A stretch of 64,000 nt of DNA from Gymnothorax reevesii (lineage: Eukaryota; Chordata; Actinopteri; Anguilliformes; Muraenidae), in the NCBI GenBank assembly GCA_029721435.1, contig CM056580.1, forward strand, positions 29,856,867 through 29,920,866, read 5' to 3'. The stretch's first letter is position 1; each line of letters starts with the position of its first letter. The notes beneath the pieces are model-generated. The model made no database searches, was not told where the DNA came from, and saw nothing but the letters and a program-made list of their open reading frames with translations. Positions 1 through 10,640 of the stretch are shown here, in pieces. Both the position numbers and the translations under genes were made by a program.

Positions 1-1875
1 AGGACTGTAAATGAATGTTAGACACTGTTCTTCTTCAGCCAAAACATTCTTACATAAAAACAGGCTAAATATTTTCATCATGCACAGAGTGTATTGCCTT
101 GGCTCTCCAGAATTTGTTGTCTATATGGCTCATACTCTTCAGAATTCACTTCACAGCCTCCCTCATAATTCATTAGCTGTGACCCACTTTGATACTGGTG
201 TGTCCTCCTTCTCTGCACCCTGCACAAACCCAGGCTGATGCAAAGGTCTTAGTTAGTTCCCTTACTGAAAATCTGAGATATATCCACTCGGAACAAACCT
301 GGCCCTCAAAGTTTGGGGGGGCACGGATGGCAGTCCTCAAATTAAGCATTTGATCTTTCAGGCACTGCAATCAGAAGTACTGCAGCTTCACATGGAGAAT
401 TTGCAACAGCAAGTGTTTTAATGTGTTTCCTCACAATGAATTTGCATGGAGGAGCAAGGGTTGAAAGCTGAGAGTGATGGAGGATGGGGGAAAAAATCCT
501 TGGCTTTATTTGATGCTGGTGCAAATAAAGACTCCCTGACATTGACTTCATACTGTAGGTATCATTTGCATTCGTTCATCCGAGTGGTGAACTCCTCTCT
601 GATCCTCTCTTTCATTGCTGATGAAAAGCCCTCTAAAACATGTAAATTGTGTGGGCTGCAGTCGAGCAATGTCAAATGGCCTCAATGAGCCGGGGATGGA
701 TTAAAATGCATTGTTGAATCCGACTGTCTTCCTCCAAAATAGAAAATGACATCTGACTGTCGGCTGCCTTGTCTGTTTATCTCGTCTTCAGCAGTGTTTT
801 AATCTGTTGGTCTTGCATGCTCGCAAACAAATGTCAGTCAGACAGACAATGAAGCCAGTGCTTCTTATGTACTGGGGATTACTACATTTCCACTCGATGG
901 AACACAATGCAAACCCTCCACCATACATATCTGACAAAAGATATAATTAAATATCCATGCCTAACTCATTTGGGGGGGGTATCGGGGGTATTGTGTCTTT
1001 CCTGTCTTATATCTGCGTGACAACAAGTATTTGCACACCACTGTAATATAATCGGAAGATTAATGTTCGCTCCACTATGTGTCATTTCAAACTGCCTCAG
1101 TCAGTGGAATCTGTTTGCCTGAATTTTTGGTAAACACAGAAGCGCAATCAATAATTGTATTAAAACATGCAAAGGGAGATACTGACTGAGAGGGTTAAAG
1201 GCCATTTTTGCTCCCATCCTCTGCCGTGGCCCCAATTCTTCCATTATTTATCAAAATAATAATGAGGCCTATAAATAAATACTGTGTGCATTTATACACA
1301 CAAAATTGCCCATTGTCATTTCACATTACTCTACTGCTTACCATAATTAATCCACGTTTATCTGGTATTAGCAGAGTGACGGCCTGTAAATTAGATGTCC
1401 ATGAAGGCTTCGGTTATTAATGTACGTGAAACCACCTCATTGTGCAGTTGTTGACCTTGTCTGACATTGTTATATTGTTATTTAGTGAGGAATAATTAAC
1501 TTACTTCACCTATTTAACTCAGTCTTTTGTTTTACAATGACTCGGTCATCTGAACAAATACCTTTTGGTTGTATAGCTGTGAAAAAGCATCATTCAGGCA
1601 TGTTGTAAAATTTTTCCTGCATTAATGTCACCCCTATTTCTTTATTATATATTAGTCTCAATGCTGTCAGTCCCTACATTAGTGATTGACTTGCATGAGT
1701 GAGGTAGAAAAAAATACATATTTTTGTATCCAATTGATTTTCCGAGTAAAATTAATATTTTACTCTGAAAAGGTTGCACACTGAGTTTGTCCATCTTGGC
1801 CAGGATGTGTTCATATTTTAAGTTTTGAGTTTGAAGCTTATCATTTAAGTTATAAGATTACATGCATTCTGTTTA
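1..1875. other. Unique AT-rich non-coding stretch
   Basis: No convincing gene, exon or repeat was recognised here. Open frames are short (under 110 codons), lack codon bias and are not bounded by plausible splice sites. The part from about 1200 to 1440 has an AT-rich, repeat-free composition with several TAAT-core motifs and is listed separately as a candidate regulatory stretch. Confidence 0.5.
1200..1440. other. Candidate conserved non-coding stretch (inference)
   Basis: Repeat-free sequence between low-complexity flanks. It contains TTATTTATC, a CATAATTAATCC core (paired/bicoid-type homeodomain-like), TTTATCTGGTATTAGC (GATA-like) and TTATTAATGTACG. Composition of this type is common in vertebrate enhancers near developmental genes, but nothing in the sequence alone proves conservation. 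Confidence 0.2.
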
Positions 1876-2490
1876 TATACATTAATGGCCCAAAACTCTA
1901 TGACCACCAGGTTAATATGATGTTGGTTCTCCGCGTGCCCTAAATATGCACAGTCGAATTTGAGGTCAACACAAATGCCTGGACTCTGAGTTTCCCTGCA
2001 GGACATTGCCTAGAGCATCACAAACCCTCTGCCTGCTTCTTCCCAAAGTGCATCCTATTGTCATCTCTTGCCCAGGTAAATGCGCCAGCAGATGGCCATG
2101 ATGTACAAGAAACAGGACTTATTGGATCAGGAATCCTTCTCCGGTTGCTCCGAGGTCCAGCTCCAAAGTTTGCATCTCCACTGTTGGCACTTCTGAATGT
2201 GTAAAAAACAATATCTACCTGTGTTAGCATAGTCACCCTGACTAGCCTATGACAACAAAGCCCCATACAATGCAGGATGCAATACACTTTTGGCACGCAC
2301 TCATTACTGCTAACTGAGAGCACCCCACAAGCCATAACGCGTCAGAGATGCTCCTACCCAATCATCTGGCTACAACAATTTTGCCCCTGTCAAAAGAGGT
2401 CCTAGTTCTACAGCATCCAACACGTTGACAACGAAAACCAATTGTTTGCTTTATCTATGAGTGGTCATAATGTTTTGGTTCATTAGTGCA
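1876..2490 (-). mobile_element. Decayed Tc1/mariner element, family B
   Basis: The ends form an imperfect inverted repeat: the left end contains CTCTATGACCACCAGG and the right end, read on the opposite strand, contains CATTATGACCACTC, the 'ATGACCACC' terminus of a widespread fish Tc1-like family. Read on the minus strand, the middle gives a degraded transposase segment around 1985-2030, VML(stop)AMSCRE, against the family's VMLWAMFCWE-type motif (catalytic core region). At about 0.6 kb it is less than half the length of an intact element and holds internal deletions and stops, so it is non-functional. A second copy lies at 57.7 kb. Confidence 0.75.
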
Positions 2491-2546
2491 TGCCTGCCTG
2501 TGAGTGTGTGTATATATATGAATTTACGTATCACTTAAATTATTTA

Positions 2547-2866
2547 GGGCAGCACCGTGGTACAATGGGTAGCACAGCTGACTTGGAGCAAAAAGGCCAT
2601 GGGTTTGTTTTCGGCCTGGGGCTTTCGTGTGGAGTTTGCATGTTTTGCCCTTCCTCATGCGGATTTTGTCCGAGTACTCCGGTTTTCTCCCACAGTCCAA
2701 GGGCATGCATGACAAGCTAATTGGAGGCTGTAAACTGGCCGACTGAGCGTGTGTGTGAATGGTGTCCAGAGCATGTCCCTGCCCTCCACCCGCAGTCAGC
2801 TGGGATAAGCTCCAGCTCCCCCGCAGCCATAGCGAGGAAGAAGCAGTATAGATAATGGGTGGACAG
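2547..2866 (+). mobile_element. tRNA-derived SINE-like repeat
   Basis: Starts with GGCAGCACCGTGGTACAATG, the head of a very common fish interspersed repeat. It continues with its typical body signatures (TGTGGAGTTTGCATGTTTTG, CTCCGGTTTTCTCCCACAGT, GTCAGCTGGGATAAGCTCCA) and ends in an AATGGGTGGA tail. The head resembles a tRNA A-box region (GTGGTACAATGGGTAGCAC); the B box (GGGTTTGTTTTC) is degraded. No long flanking target duplication was found by eye. There is no coding capacity; such elements depend on a partner LINE for movement. Confidence 0.7.
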
Positions 2867-3428
2867 ATTATTCAGCTGCAATGAATGTGTTTGTGTCGAT
2901 GCGTTAAATGTAAATGTAAATTACACTCAAATAATGTTCATGCACAGAGTTAACCTGACCGTATCACGTCATTTTGTGAGGCCACAAAACTATAACGCAC
3001 ACGCCTTCTATCTAAGCGCTGCTTTTTACCTAAGAGCCCCCGAAGCACACAGCACATACTGTCATTTCTTTTCTCCTGGTTACAAGAAAGCAGCGGTAGA
3101 TAAGCAGCAGTTTCCCAGTTCTGTTTATGGCATGCAGCAACAGTGAAGATTAAAAACAAAAAAAAAGAGGTGACTGTTAAGGCTGTTATTGCAGAGAAGG
3201 GGGAAAATGTTATTGACCTGAGCTGGCAGGCGTGCTTTTCAATTATTCTCAGGACTCTCTTTGTCAGTGGCACAGAGCATTTGTGGTAAAGTGGGTCCAG
3301 GCCTGGGTTACTGCCTTTTCCCATCATGTGTGATGAAGCAGCTTCAGCCCTTTTAATTGAATTACCCATTTATTTCCTCAGGCACCAGCACTCTATCAAG
3401 GCCCGTGACACCAGCCAATTAAGTTCAA
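2867..3428. other. Unique non-coding stretch
   Basis: No gene or repeat recognised. A minus-strand open frame of about 139 codons at 2950-3369 has no recognisable domain, and its composition matches the surrounding non-coding DNA. Confidence 0.45.
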
Positions 3429-3551
3429 GGGCCAGTTTCCTAGGCAAACATTAGGCTTAGTCCTGATCTACAGAGTCTGGTTCAGAGAATCTCCATTCAA
3501 AATTCAATTTGGTGCTGGATTTGGCGTAATGATTGTTTGTGAAACTGGCCC
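3429..3551. mobile_element. Small MITE with GGGCCAGTTTC inverted ends
   Basis: The segment begins GGGCCAGTTTCCTAGGCAAA and ends with the inverse (TTTGTGAAACTGGCCC). It contains the internal AGGCTTAGTCCTGA motif typical of a common vertebrate non-autonomous DNA element of about 125 bp. It is palindromic overall and has no coding capacity. No clean 8-bp target duplication was visible, so the superfamily is left open. Confidence 0.65.
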
Positions 3552-4433
3552 TAAAAGTTGGCTGCTGTAAGAGGGTGCATTTCAGCAGAATTCTTGTGCG
3601 CTCTGCTGAGCATGTGCCCATGACAGTGTTTCGAAATTCAGCTTCTTCTCCTGCTAACTCTGTTTGTGCTTGTTTGTTTACTTGCAGTTGTTTTCGTTTG
3701 TTTTGTGTTCGCGGCACTGTCGCCTAAAGGATTTTTTGTTTTTGCTTCCCCCCCAACTTTTTTTTTCTGGAATTGCGAATTACCCTCACAAGAAAAGCGA
3801 TTTATTCTAATCAAGTCCAATTTATTTCCATCAAGCAGCTGGAATGTGCCCCTGCTGTGTCCTCATTGGCTGAGCCACAGCTCTGCTGTGCCTTGTCCAG
3901 GTGTTAAGACGTTATTTATGTTAGATGAAAGCGGAACCACTTGACCAACTGCACTCGCACCTGGACGTTTAATAGGGCTTTTGTCTGGAAAATCCTTCAT
4001 TAATGCAAAATATCTCTCAAAAAAGTGTGTTTAATCAACAACATGGCTATTCGGAAGAACGGTGCCACAAGTCCTATTTAGCCAAATGTCACAAGTACAA
4101 AACGCTGCACTCTAAACACTTTTTGTTGTAATGTATTACAATTATGGTAATTGCAGAGATGCCGATGGTTTTGCATTGACAGCGGCTTCATATGCGCAAA
4201 GTCTGGCGGAAATTGTTATCCTGAAAACACACCGCTCATTAGGCTCACCGAAGACCATATCCGGGGACCGTCTTCCCCGGGTTGCATCTGTGTACATAAA
4301 CTTTTTCAAGTCATTCAAAACATTGTCTTTTGTCCAGTTTGGAAGTTAACGGGTAGAAAACTAACTTTTAATTGGAAATGGTATTACAAAAAATATATAT
4401 ATGTTCAGGATTTTGTTTTTCTGGTTATGCATA
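3552..4433. other. Unique non-coding stretch
   Basis: No gene or repeat recognised. It includes T-rich runs near 3760 and short open frames without recognisable domains. Confidence 0.45.
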
Positions 4434-4600
4434 TGTAGCAGGCCGAAGGAGGGCCCCGGCGGGGACTTGAACCTCCAGATTCCCGGGTAAGAGTCATGCA
4501 TGCTGACCACATCGCCAAAGAGCCAGGCTTGTTGGCAAGGTAGCCAGGGCATGTACTTATTAGGAGACACTTCCAGTGACAGGACCCTTCAACTGTCACA
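4434..4600 (-). repeat. LTR (3' LTR in element orientation)
   Basis: 167 bp, nearly identical to 4697-4863. On the minus strand it begins TGTGACAG and ends GCTACA. Its first 25 nt form a potential hairpin with a perfect 7-bp stem (GTGACAG / CTGTCAC). The downstream half carries the tRNA-like body. No TATA box or AATAAA signal is obvious. Confidence 0.7.
4452..4524 (-). promoter_or_regulatory. tRNA-like 73-nt body with pol III A and B boxes (first LTR)
   Basis: On the minus strand the segment runs from GGCTCTT to CGGGGCC, and these ends can pair as an acceptor-like stem (six of seven pairs counting G-U). The A-box-like TGGCGATGTGGTC lies at 4505-4517 and the near-canonical B box GGTTCAAGTCC at 4463-4473, spaced as in real tRNAs. 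A CTCTTAC stretch sits where the anticodon loop would be and resembles a lysine-tRNA (CTT) loop, but the anticodon and T stems pair poorly. A functional tRNA gene is therefore unlikely; a pol III promoter relic or active promoter is plausible. Confidence 0.6.
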
Positions 4601-4616
4601 TCTCTCCCCCTCTTTC
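4601..4616 (-). other. Polypurine tract
   Basis: On the minus strand, GAAAGAGGGGGAGAGA lies immediately upstream of the second LTR. It is uninterrupted purine and in the exact position used to prime plus-strand synthesis in LTR retroelements. Confidence 0.6.
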
Positions 4617-4675
4617 GTGAGCGTGTCCTCACACTCCATGCTTGACGCATGCTGCCATCCGATAGGATGCCCCAG

Positions 4676-4693
4676 ATCCTGCCGATTACGCCA
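4676..4693 (-). other. Primer-binding-site-like sequence
   Basis: Begins three bases inside the 5' LTR on the minus strand and reads TGGCGTAATCGGCAGGAT. The initial TGG would pair with the universal CCA end of a tRNA, the expected position and start of a retroelement primer site. Which tRNA would match over 18 nt was not determined. Confidence 0.5.
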
Positions 4694-4696
4694 GAA

Positions 4697-4863
4697 TGTA
4701 GCAGGCCGAAGGAGGGCCCGGGCGGGGACTTGAACCTCCAGATTCCCGGGTAAGAGTCATGCATGCTGACCACATCGCCAAAGAGCCAGGCTCGTTGACA
4801 AGGTAGCCAGGGCATGTACTTATTAGGAGACACTTCCAGTGACAGGACCCTTCAACTGTCACA
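4697..4863 (-). repeat. LTR (5' LTR in element orientation)
   Basis: Second 167-bp copy, with the same TG..CA ends, hairpin and tRNA-like body as the other LTR. The three differences from its partner suggest a relatively young insertion, since both LTRs are normally identical when a retroelement integrates. Confidence 0.7.
4715..4787 (-). promoter_or_regulatory. tRNA-like body (second LTR)
   Basis: Same structure as in the other LTR, with one base change in the acceptor-like 3' strand. Conservation of the A and B boxes in both LTRs is expected from their near identity and does not by itself show function. Confidence 0.55.
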
Positions 4864-7800
4864 CATACATGAGACCAGCATACATGCAGGAAGTTGGAAT
4901 GAGTTCAAGTTCTGGCCAGAGCCCCATATTAGGCCAGGAATATGCTGAGATAGTCCAAGTTATCCCTGATTTGAAAAGTGGTATTTTTATAGATTGGATT
5001 CTTACAGGGCTGGGAGAAGCTTGCTGTGTTCTTCTCTGCTCTTTCCCAAAGCATGCTGTCCTGCCCTATAAGGGTGATACTTCTGTGTGTCTCGGACTGC
5101 TCCTAGGTTTTTTTTTTTACCAGGCTTGAATGCCAGTCTTTTCTGGGAGGTGTGATATTCTGAACTCGTCCAGCCATTTAATGTATTAAGGAAATCCAGC
5201 CTGCTGGAAACTGAATAGAACACTGTAGTGAGGTCAGGAGCTGGTTTGCCCTTCAACAGCAGTTCTGCAGAGCTAATTCTAATTGTAACTAGCCTTTAAC
5301 AGAAAGAATCCCCCATTTTTACATGATCCTTAAGGAAAATGTCGCAGAAAGTCCCGCAGCTAGACGTGGTTTTCTTCAGTGAATAAAACTGGCATTTATT
5401 CTGCTGTTTGGGCCATACTGCAAATGTCATCTGCAGATAAACAGTTGGAGCGAATCTCCCGTAAAATGCATGATTCATCCAAGCCAGAGGCCCATTGCCC
5501 CCAGATGATTAGTGAGTGTATTTCTTCATCCAAGTATTTTCTTATTTTACTTGGGTTCAAGGATGCACGTAATTAAGCAACCATAATTTGCCAGTGAGCC
5601 CTCAGTCAGACTGATCTTATTACCGGGCGTACAGTAACTCTTACACTGACTTTAGATAGGAAGATTTTTTTTTTTTTTTTTAAGTGTTTTACTCCAAGTC
5701 ACTGTGTTGTTCTAATTAGGTACCTATTACCAGTTTTAATTGCAGGCAAATTTGGCTAAGACGGCCCTGTCATTGTCAGTGTCTTGTAAGACCATTACTG
5801 TGGTCTTCTTGAAGCTTTCTTTCACAGCTTTCTTGAAGCAGTGTAACAATATCTATTATTTTAGGCATCCTTTTTTTCAGTTAATTTTTTCATTCACCTG
5901 AAGTCATGTAAAACTAGTGCTACTAGTGGATATTTATGAAATTAATAGTAAAATTTATCATTTTCAGTACATATTCAGTAAATATTTACTAAAAAATTAT
6001 CAAAAATAGGCAGAGTATCTCTGCTCACAGTAATGATTAGGGTGCCAGTCCTCTGAGAAAATACTTTCAGTTCCCAGGTGAGGTTGACCAGGTGAACCCC
6101 TGAACAAGCCACTTCACCTGTATTACTTCAGTAAATGTCCAGTGGTATAAGTGGATTTTGTGCACAAGTCTGTCTTATCAGATGAGAGCATTTGCAAAAG
6201 GCCTAAATTTTCAAGTGACGTACAGATCAACAACTAGCCCTCAGTGCACAGTATATAGATGCATAGTTATGTGGTCAGAGAACAAAATTTGATGAATAAT
6301 TACACAATTCCCCTTGTTGCATCGAACATTTAAATTTTCTGTTACGCGCAGTGTAGCATTGTACTCAGAGTAGTATGAGTGTTGCCTTTGTCTGCCCTTT
6401 TTAAAACAACGATAACATTGTTTTTCAATGTGGTAGAAATAAAAAATGCCCTTCAGCTGAATATCCATGCAGTTGAGAGTAGGTGAAAAAGGTAGATACA
6501 ACCTAATTCACAAAATCTATTACCCACTTACCTCCAATGCAGTGGAGAATGACATTCACTCTATTCCAATCTCCCCACCACTCCAACAACCATTACACAG
6601 ATCACAATTAGAGCTGTGGGCTCATTCTCACTTTTAATTGTGAAAAATTTGCAATGAAAGCAGTCCATCTCACTCTACATGCTAATATACCCGCCCGGAA
6701 AATAATTGATTCAATAGGCTCCCCACTAACAAATGCACAATTCAAATGACTGGCTATATTTAATAACAATCATGTGTTAAACAACGTCAACTTGTGCATG
6801 AAACGTTGATAATGTCCTTCTGTTACCAGGTGAAAGAAAAAAAGGAAAGATTTATCACCCTTCTCCCGATTAGCATTATCTAGAATAACAATAATAACGT
6901 TAAGTATGGTTAATTGAGCTACATGGCCTCCTTTCCCTCCCTCGAAAGTACTTTTTCATTTATCTGTCTTTTTAATAATTACATTATCATTTTACACTGC
7001 CGCTCTTCAGAGAAGTGACCATTGGTGTTTAAGTGAAAGCTCATTATCGTGGCTGAATTATGTGCCGTTTATTGATCCCGTGGTGGATTAGGAGCTCGGA
7101 GTTCGTCTAGACAGAATAGTTAGCGAGATGACAGAGAGAACCATATCAGACCCTTGGGAAGAATCCCGGTGCTCCGGCAGCAATTAATGCCTGGCAGGTA
7201 ATGGAATTTAAGTTTACACTAAATCCACTGCCGCGTTGACATTTCAAGTGCCTTATAAAAAAACATTAGCCTAATGAGTTGGACGAGGCAGCGGAGGGAG
7301 GGGGTGGTGCCTTGCGTTCGCTGCTGTGGCTTGGAACATTTGCTGGACGTGAAAAAAAAATTCTACCACGCTTATTTTCTCTTTTTTTTCTGTCAAGCTT
7401 ATTACTTAGTTCTGGGGAATAAAGACTCATTTAAGAGAAGAATGTGCCCCTTTGTATGCATTTGAATCTGTCAATTGCTCTATTTTTGGCAGGCAGCTGC
7501 TTAATAGCATTCATTTCCCTCACAACACTAATATACCTTGTTGGTGTTGGAAGAGTGGCCTGATGACTGATACCTGATAAAGGCAGAAGTCTGAAAGTAC
7601 ATTGATCTCAAGCAAAGTCAGCAGGTTTCGCGGCTATGTGCCAATATCGCGATGACTATACTGTTTTATGAAGTAGTGACACCTGTAGCCATGCGTCTTC
7701 ATTCAAGGGTGTGTCCTTTGGCAAGAGGTAAGAGAGCTGGGTAGGGTTGAGTGTGCAGTTGGTGGATTTGAGGGGGGTGTTAGTTGAGGGTGGCTAACAA

Positions 7801-8392
7801 CAAAATTGTTGTTGTTTAATTTTTACTTGGAGCCATAGTAGTTTGCACAATGGTGTATGTGTGCAAATATGAATGTGTAGCACCTGCTAAACTCTTTTGG
7901 GAGCTGAGAACTAAAGATCACGCATTTTATCCCCTAATGAGGCCATTACACTCTAAAAAGACCTTCCTTCCTCCTCTCTATTCCCCTTGTACCTGTGGAA
8001 CAAACGTCAGTATGGTTAAAAGAATAAAACAGATGTAAGGATGTTGTCTGATAATTCGCCAATTCTCAGTAAAAGGAGAAAAAATAAGGCAATTAGATCT
8101 GTTTCACAATCATATGGCTAAAGTGGAAAAGGAGAAGAAGAAAGAAGGGGCCTGACCTTGTGTGGCTGGGGCCCGATGCCTTTAATGATGCCTGAGTGTG
8201 TTAATGGCACAGCCCGCTCCCTGACGCGCGTCCGAAAGCTGCAGTCAGCAGTTCAGTGCAGGGCTCTCCTAAATGAGCTGTCTTCTTGGAACGGAAAAAG
8301 GAGCGCCCTGCCGTCCAGGAAGCACCGGGAGAAGGATGAGGGAAAATTAGCGACAGAGACAAAGAAGCACGAGCACAAACGCGAAACCCCCC
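4864..8392. other. Unique AT-rich non-coding stretch
   Basis: No gene or clear repeat recognised over 3.5 kb. Homopolymer T runs occur near 5108 and 5666. The 6890-7265 part is repeat-free with several homeodomain- and Fox-like motifs and is listed separately. Confidence 0.45.
6890..7265. other. Candidate conserved non-coding stretch (inference)
   Basis: A repeat-free block with TTTTTAATAATTACATTATC, TTTATTGATCCC (Fox-like), GCAATTAATGCCTGGCAGG and AATTGAGCTAC. Its mixed composition and lack of low-complexity sequence set it apart from the T-rich neighbours. The judgement is by composition only. Confidence 0.22.
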
Positions 8393-8393
8393 C

Positions 8394-8419
8394 CACACAC
8401 ACACACACACACACACACT
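8394..8419. repeat. (CA)n microsatellite
   Basis: About 13 uninterrupted CA units after a short C run. Confidence 0.95.
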
Positions 8420-8795
8420 TCCGCCGCTAACACGCTCAATCGCATCTACTTGAAAATGCGGAACAGTTCGATTTCATTGTGTTCGCCTTTAGTGGATAGG
8501 AAATTAGTGAATAAATACCATAATTCACTGATAATGCAACTTGGTTTCGTGTGTAAATGAGTTAGTTCATAACTCTTGCAACAATTAAGTTTAGAAAATC
8601 TAAATACTGGGATGATTGTCAGTATCAATGCTTGAAACTTTATAGAGATTAAATAGGATTCCATGGTCCATCTTTTAGCAAATAATTTCCAGACAAAGGT
8701 TAGGAAAGCCATTGATATTTACCTGCACATGTTACCAACAATTTTTAAACAACTTTTTAATATTTTAAGTACAATGTGCATAAACATTGCATCGA

Positions 8796-8798
<3 letters not shown>

Positions 8799-8877
<79 letters not shown>
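8799..8877. repeat. Compound (GT)n-(GA)n microsatellite
   Basis: About 20 GT units with one TT interruption, followed directly by about 18 GA units. Likely length-polymorphic. Confidence 0.95.
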
Positions 8878-8878
<1 letters not shown>

Positions 8879-9301
8879 TGTACCACTTATCGGAACTTTC
8901 CAGCATAATACATGTAAATTAATCATGTATAGGAATATTCCTGCATAATATGGAAATTAATCAAGTAATTGATTATGAATAGTAGTGATTAGCATGGATT
9001 CACTTACACCCCAATTCCGAAATAGTTGGGACGAAGTGTAAATTGTGAATAAAATCAAATAGAATGACTTTCAGATCACGTGAGCCAATATGTTATGTAC
9101 AATAGAAAATCGATAACATTTGAAATGTTAAAACAGACATTTTACATTTTTATCCACAAAATGAGCTTATTTCAAATTTTCTGGCTGCAACAGGTCTCAA
9201 AAAAGTTGGGACACAGGCAAAAAAGGGCTGAAAAAGCAATTAATATATAAGAGAATCAGATGAAAGAACATTTAGCAAGTAATTAAGTAAACTGGCATCA
9301 G

Positions 9302-10630
9302 GTGTGTAACATGATTGGCTGTAAAAGGGATGTCTTAGAGAGGCTGAGTCTCTCAGAAGTAAAGACGGCTAGAGGCTCTCCAACCTGTGAAGGTTTGCAT
9401 AAAAAAATTGTGGAATACTTTAAAAACAATGTTCCCCAATGTCAAATCACAAAGGCTTTGAAGGTCTCGTCATCGACAGAGCATAACATCATCAAAAGAT
9501 ACAGAGAAACTGGAAAAATCCAGGCCGAAGACCTTTACTGGATGCCCGCGATCTTCGGGCCCTCAGACGCCACTGCATCACTCACCAGTATGATTCTGTC
9601 ATTGACATTATTAAATGGGCCCAGGAATACTTCAGGAAACCACTGTCTGTAAACACAGTCTGCCGTACCATCCACAGATGCCACCTAAAACTCTATCATG
9701 CAAAAAGGAAGCCTTTGTTGAGCATGATGTTTAGCGCCACCGTGTTCCGTGGGCTAAGGCTCATTTAAAATAGACTGTACCAAAGTGGCAAAGTGTCCTG
9801 TGGTCAGACGAGTACTAATTTGACATTGTTGTTGGAAATCATGGGCGTCTTATCCTCTAGGCCAGGGATGGGCACCTCCGGTCCTGGAGGGCCGGTGTGT
9901 ATGCTGGTTTTATTTCTATCAATTACCCTGAATAATTGAGTTGATTGGTTGCATACACAAATATAGATTTGTGCAAAGGTTTGTTCAAAGAAAAATGTTT
10001 TATGTAGGGAGACAAGAACATTCTTTGGTGGTCATTCATGATAATATAAAGAAATGATCCATAAATGTCAGATTTCATGAATAGTTTGGCTAGTTTAGAT
10101 AATCAACTAATTAAAGCCCAGAAGTTGGTGTGAAAACCAGGGACAGATACGGCCCTCGTTGCCCATCCCTGCTCCGGGCTAAAGAGGAGAAAGACCACCC
10201 CTCCTGTTATCAGCGTCCAGTTCAAAAGCCAGCATCTCTGATGGTATGGGGATGCATTAGTGCATATGGTGTGGGACACTTGCATTTTTTAAAAAGCACC
10301 ATGAATGCTGAAAGGTATATAAAGGTTTTAGAGCAACATATGCTCCCCTCCAGATGACATCTATTCCAGGGAAGGCTTTGTGTATTTCAGCAGGACAATG
10401 CAAAACCACGTACTGCATCTATTTGAACAGTATGGCTTCGTAGTAGAAGAGTCTGTGTGCTGAACTGGTCTGCCTGCAGTCCTGATCTTTCACTGATTGA
10501 AAACATTTAGTACATAATTAAAAGAAAAGTCCTTCAAAGGAGACCCAAAACTCTCCAGCAGCTGGAAGCCTGTATTTAACAAGAGTGGGATCAAATTCTA
10601 ATCGCTAAACTCAAGAAACTTGTCTCCTCA
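9302..10630 (+). pseudogene. Tc1-type transposase pseudogene (family A)
   Basis: The N-terminal paired-type helix-turn-helix is readable: KKIVEYFKNNVPQ, then ITKALKVSSST and NIIKRYRETGK. A frameshift follows near 9525. The catalytic part is broken by a 309-bp MITE; beyond it the frame reads [20 protein letters not shown] and [17 protein letters not shown], conserved in Tc1 DDE domains, then a degraded QQDNAK block around 10390. Stops and shifts rule out activity. The transposase would cut and paste the element at TA sites. Confidence 0.85.
9863..10171. mobile_element. hAT-type MITE inside the Tc1 copy
   Basis: 309 bp with inverted ends CAGGGATGGGCACCTCCGG and GCCCATCCCTG. It is flanked by imperfect 8-bp target copies, CTCTAGGC and CTCCGGGC. 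It interrupts the Tc1 transposase: the sibling copy at 36.4 kb is continuous here. The CAGG..CCTG termini and 8-bp duplication fit the hAT superfamily. There is no coding capacity. Confidence 0.82.
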
Positions 10631-10640
10631 ATGATCCTGC

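Larger units (their letters stand above)
4434..4863 (-). mobile_element. Complete miniature LTR retroelement (TRIM-like) with tRNA-like LTRs
   Basis: Two 167-bp direct repeats (4434-4600 and 4697-4863) flank a 96-bp internal segment. The repeats start TG and end CA and differ at only three positions (about 98% identity). The flanks carry a 4-bp duplication, CATA (4430-4433 and 4864-4867). Read on the minus strand, the internal segment starts TTC then TGGCGTAATCGGCAGGAT, where TGG could pair with the CCA end of a primer tRNA. It ends in the purine tract GAAAGAGGGGGAGAGA directly before the second LTR. There is no gag or pol, so it would need helper proteins. These are the hallmarks of a terminal-repeat retrotransposon in miniature. 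The alternative, two tandem SINE copies, explains the tRNA-like part but not the polypurine tract, TG..CA ends or target duplication. Confidence 0.72.
9005..10640 (+). mobile_element. Tc1/mariner element, family A, 3'-truncated copy with MITE insertion
   Basis: Left terminus ACCCCAATTCCGAAATAGTT, followed about 190 bp in by a second AAAAAGTTGGGACAC motif, so the terminal repeat carries two GTTGGGAC-type sites as in IR/DR Tc1 elements. A transposase relic starts near 9330, and the C-terminal part resumes after the inserted MITE (from about 10176). The right inverted repeat is missing, so the copy is truncated around 10640. The intact sibling at 36.4 kb shows the full layout. Confidence 0.85.

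Noticed and set aside
4452..4787. Two functional tRNA genes
   Set aside because: A and B boxes and acceptor-like ends are present, but the anticodon and T stems pair poorly, and the units lie in identical positions inside LTRs.
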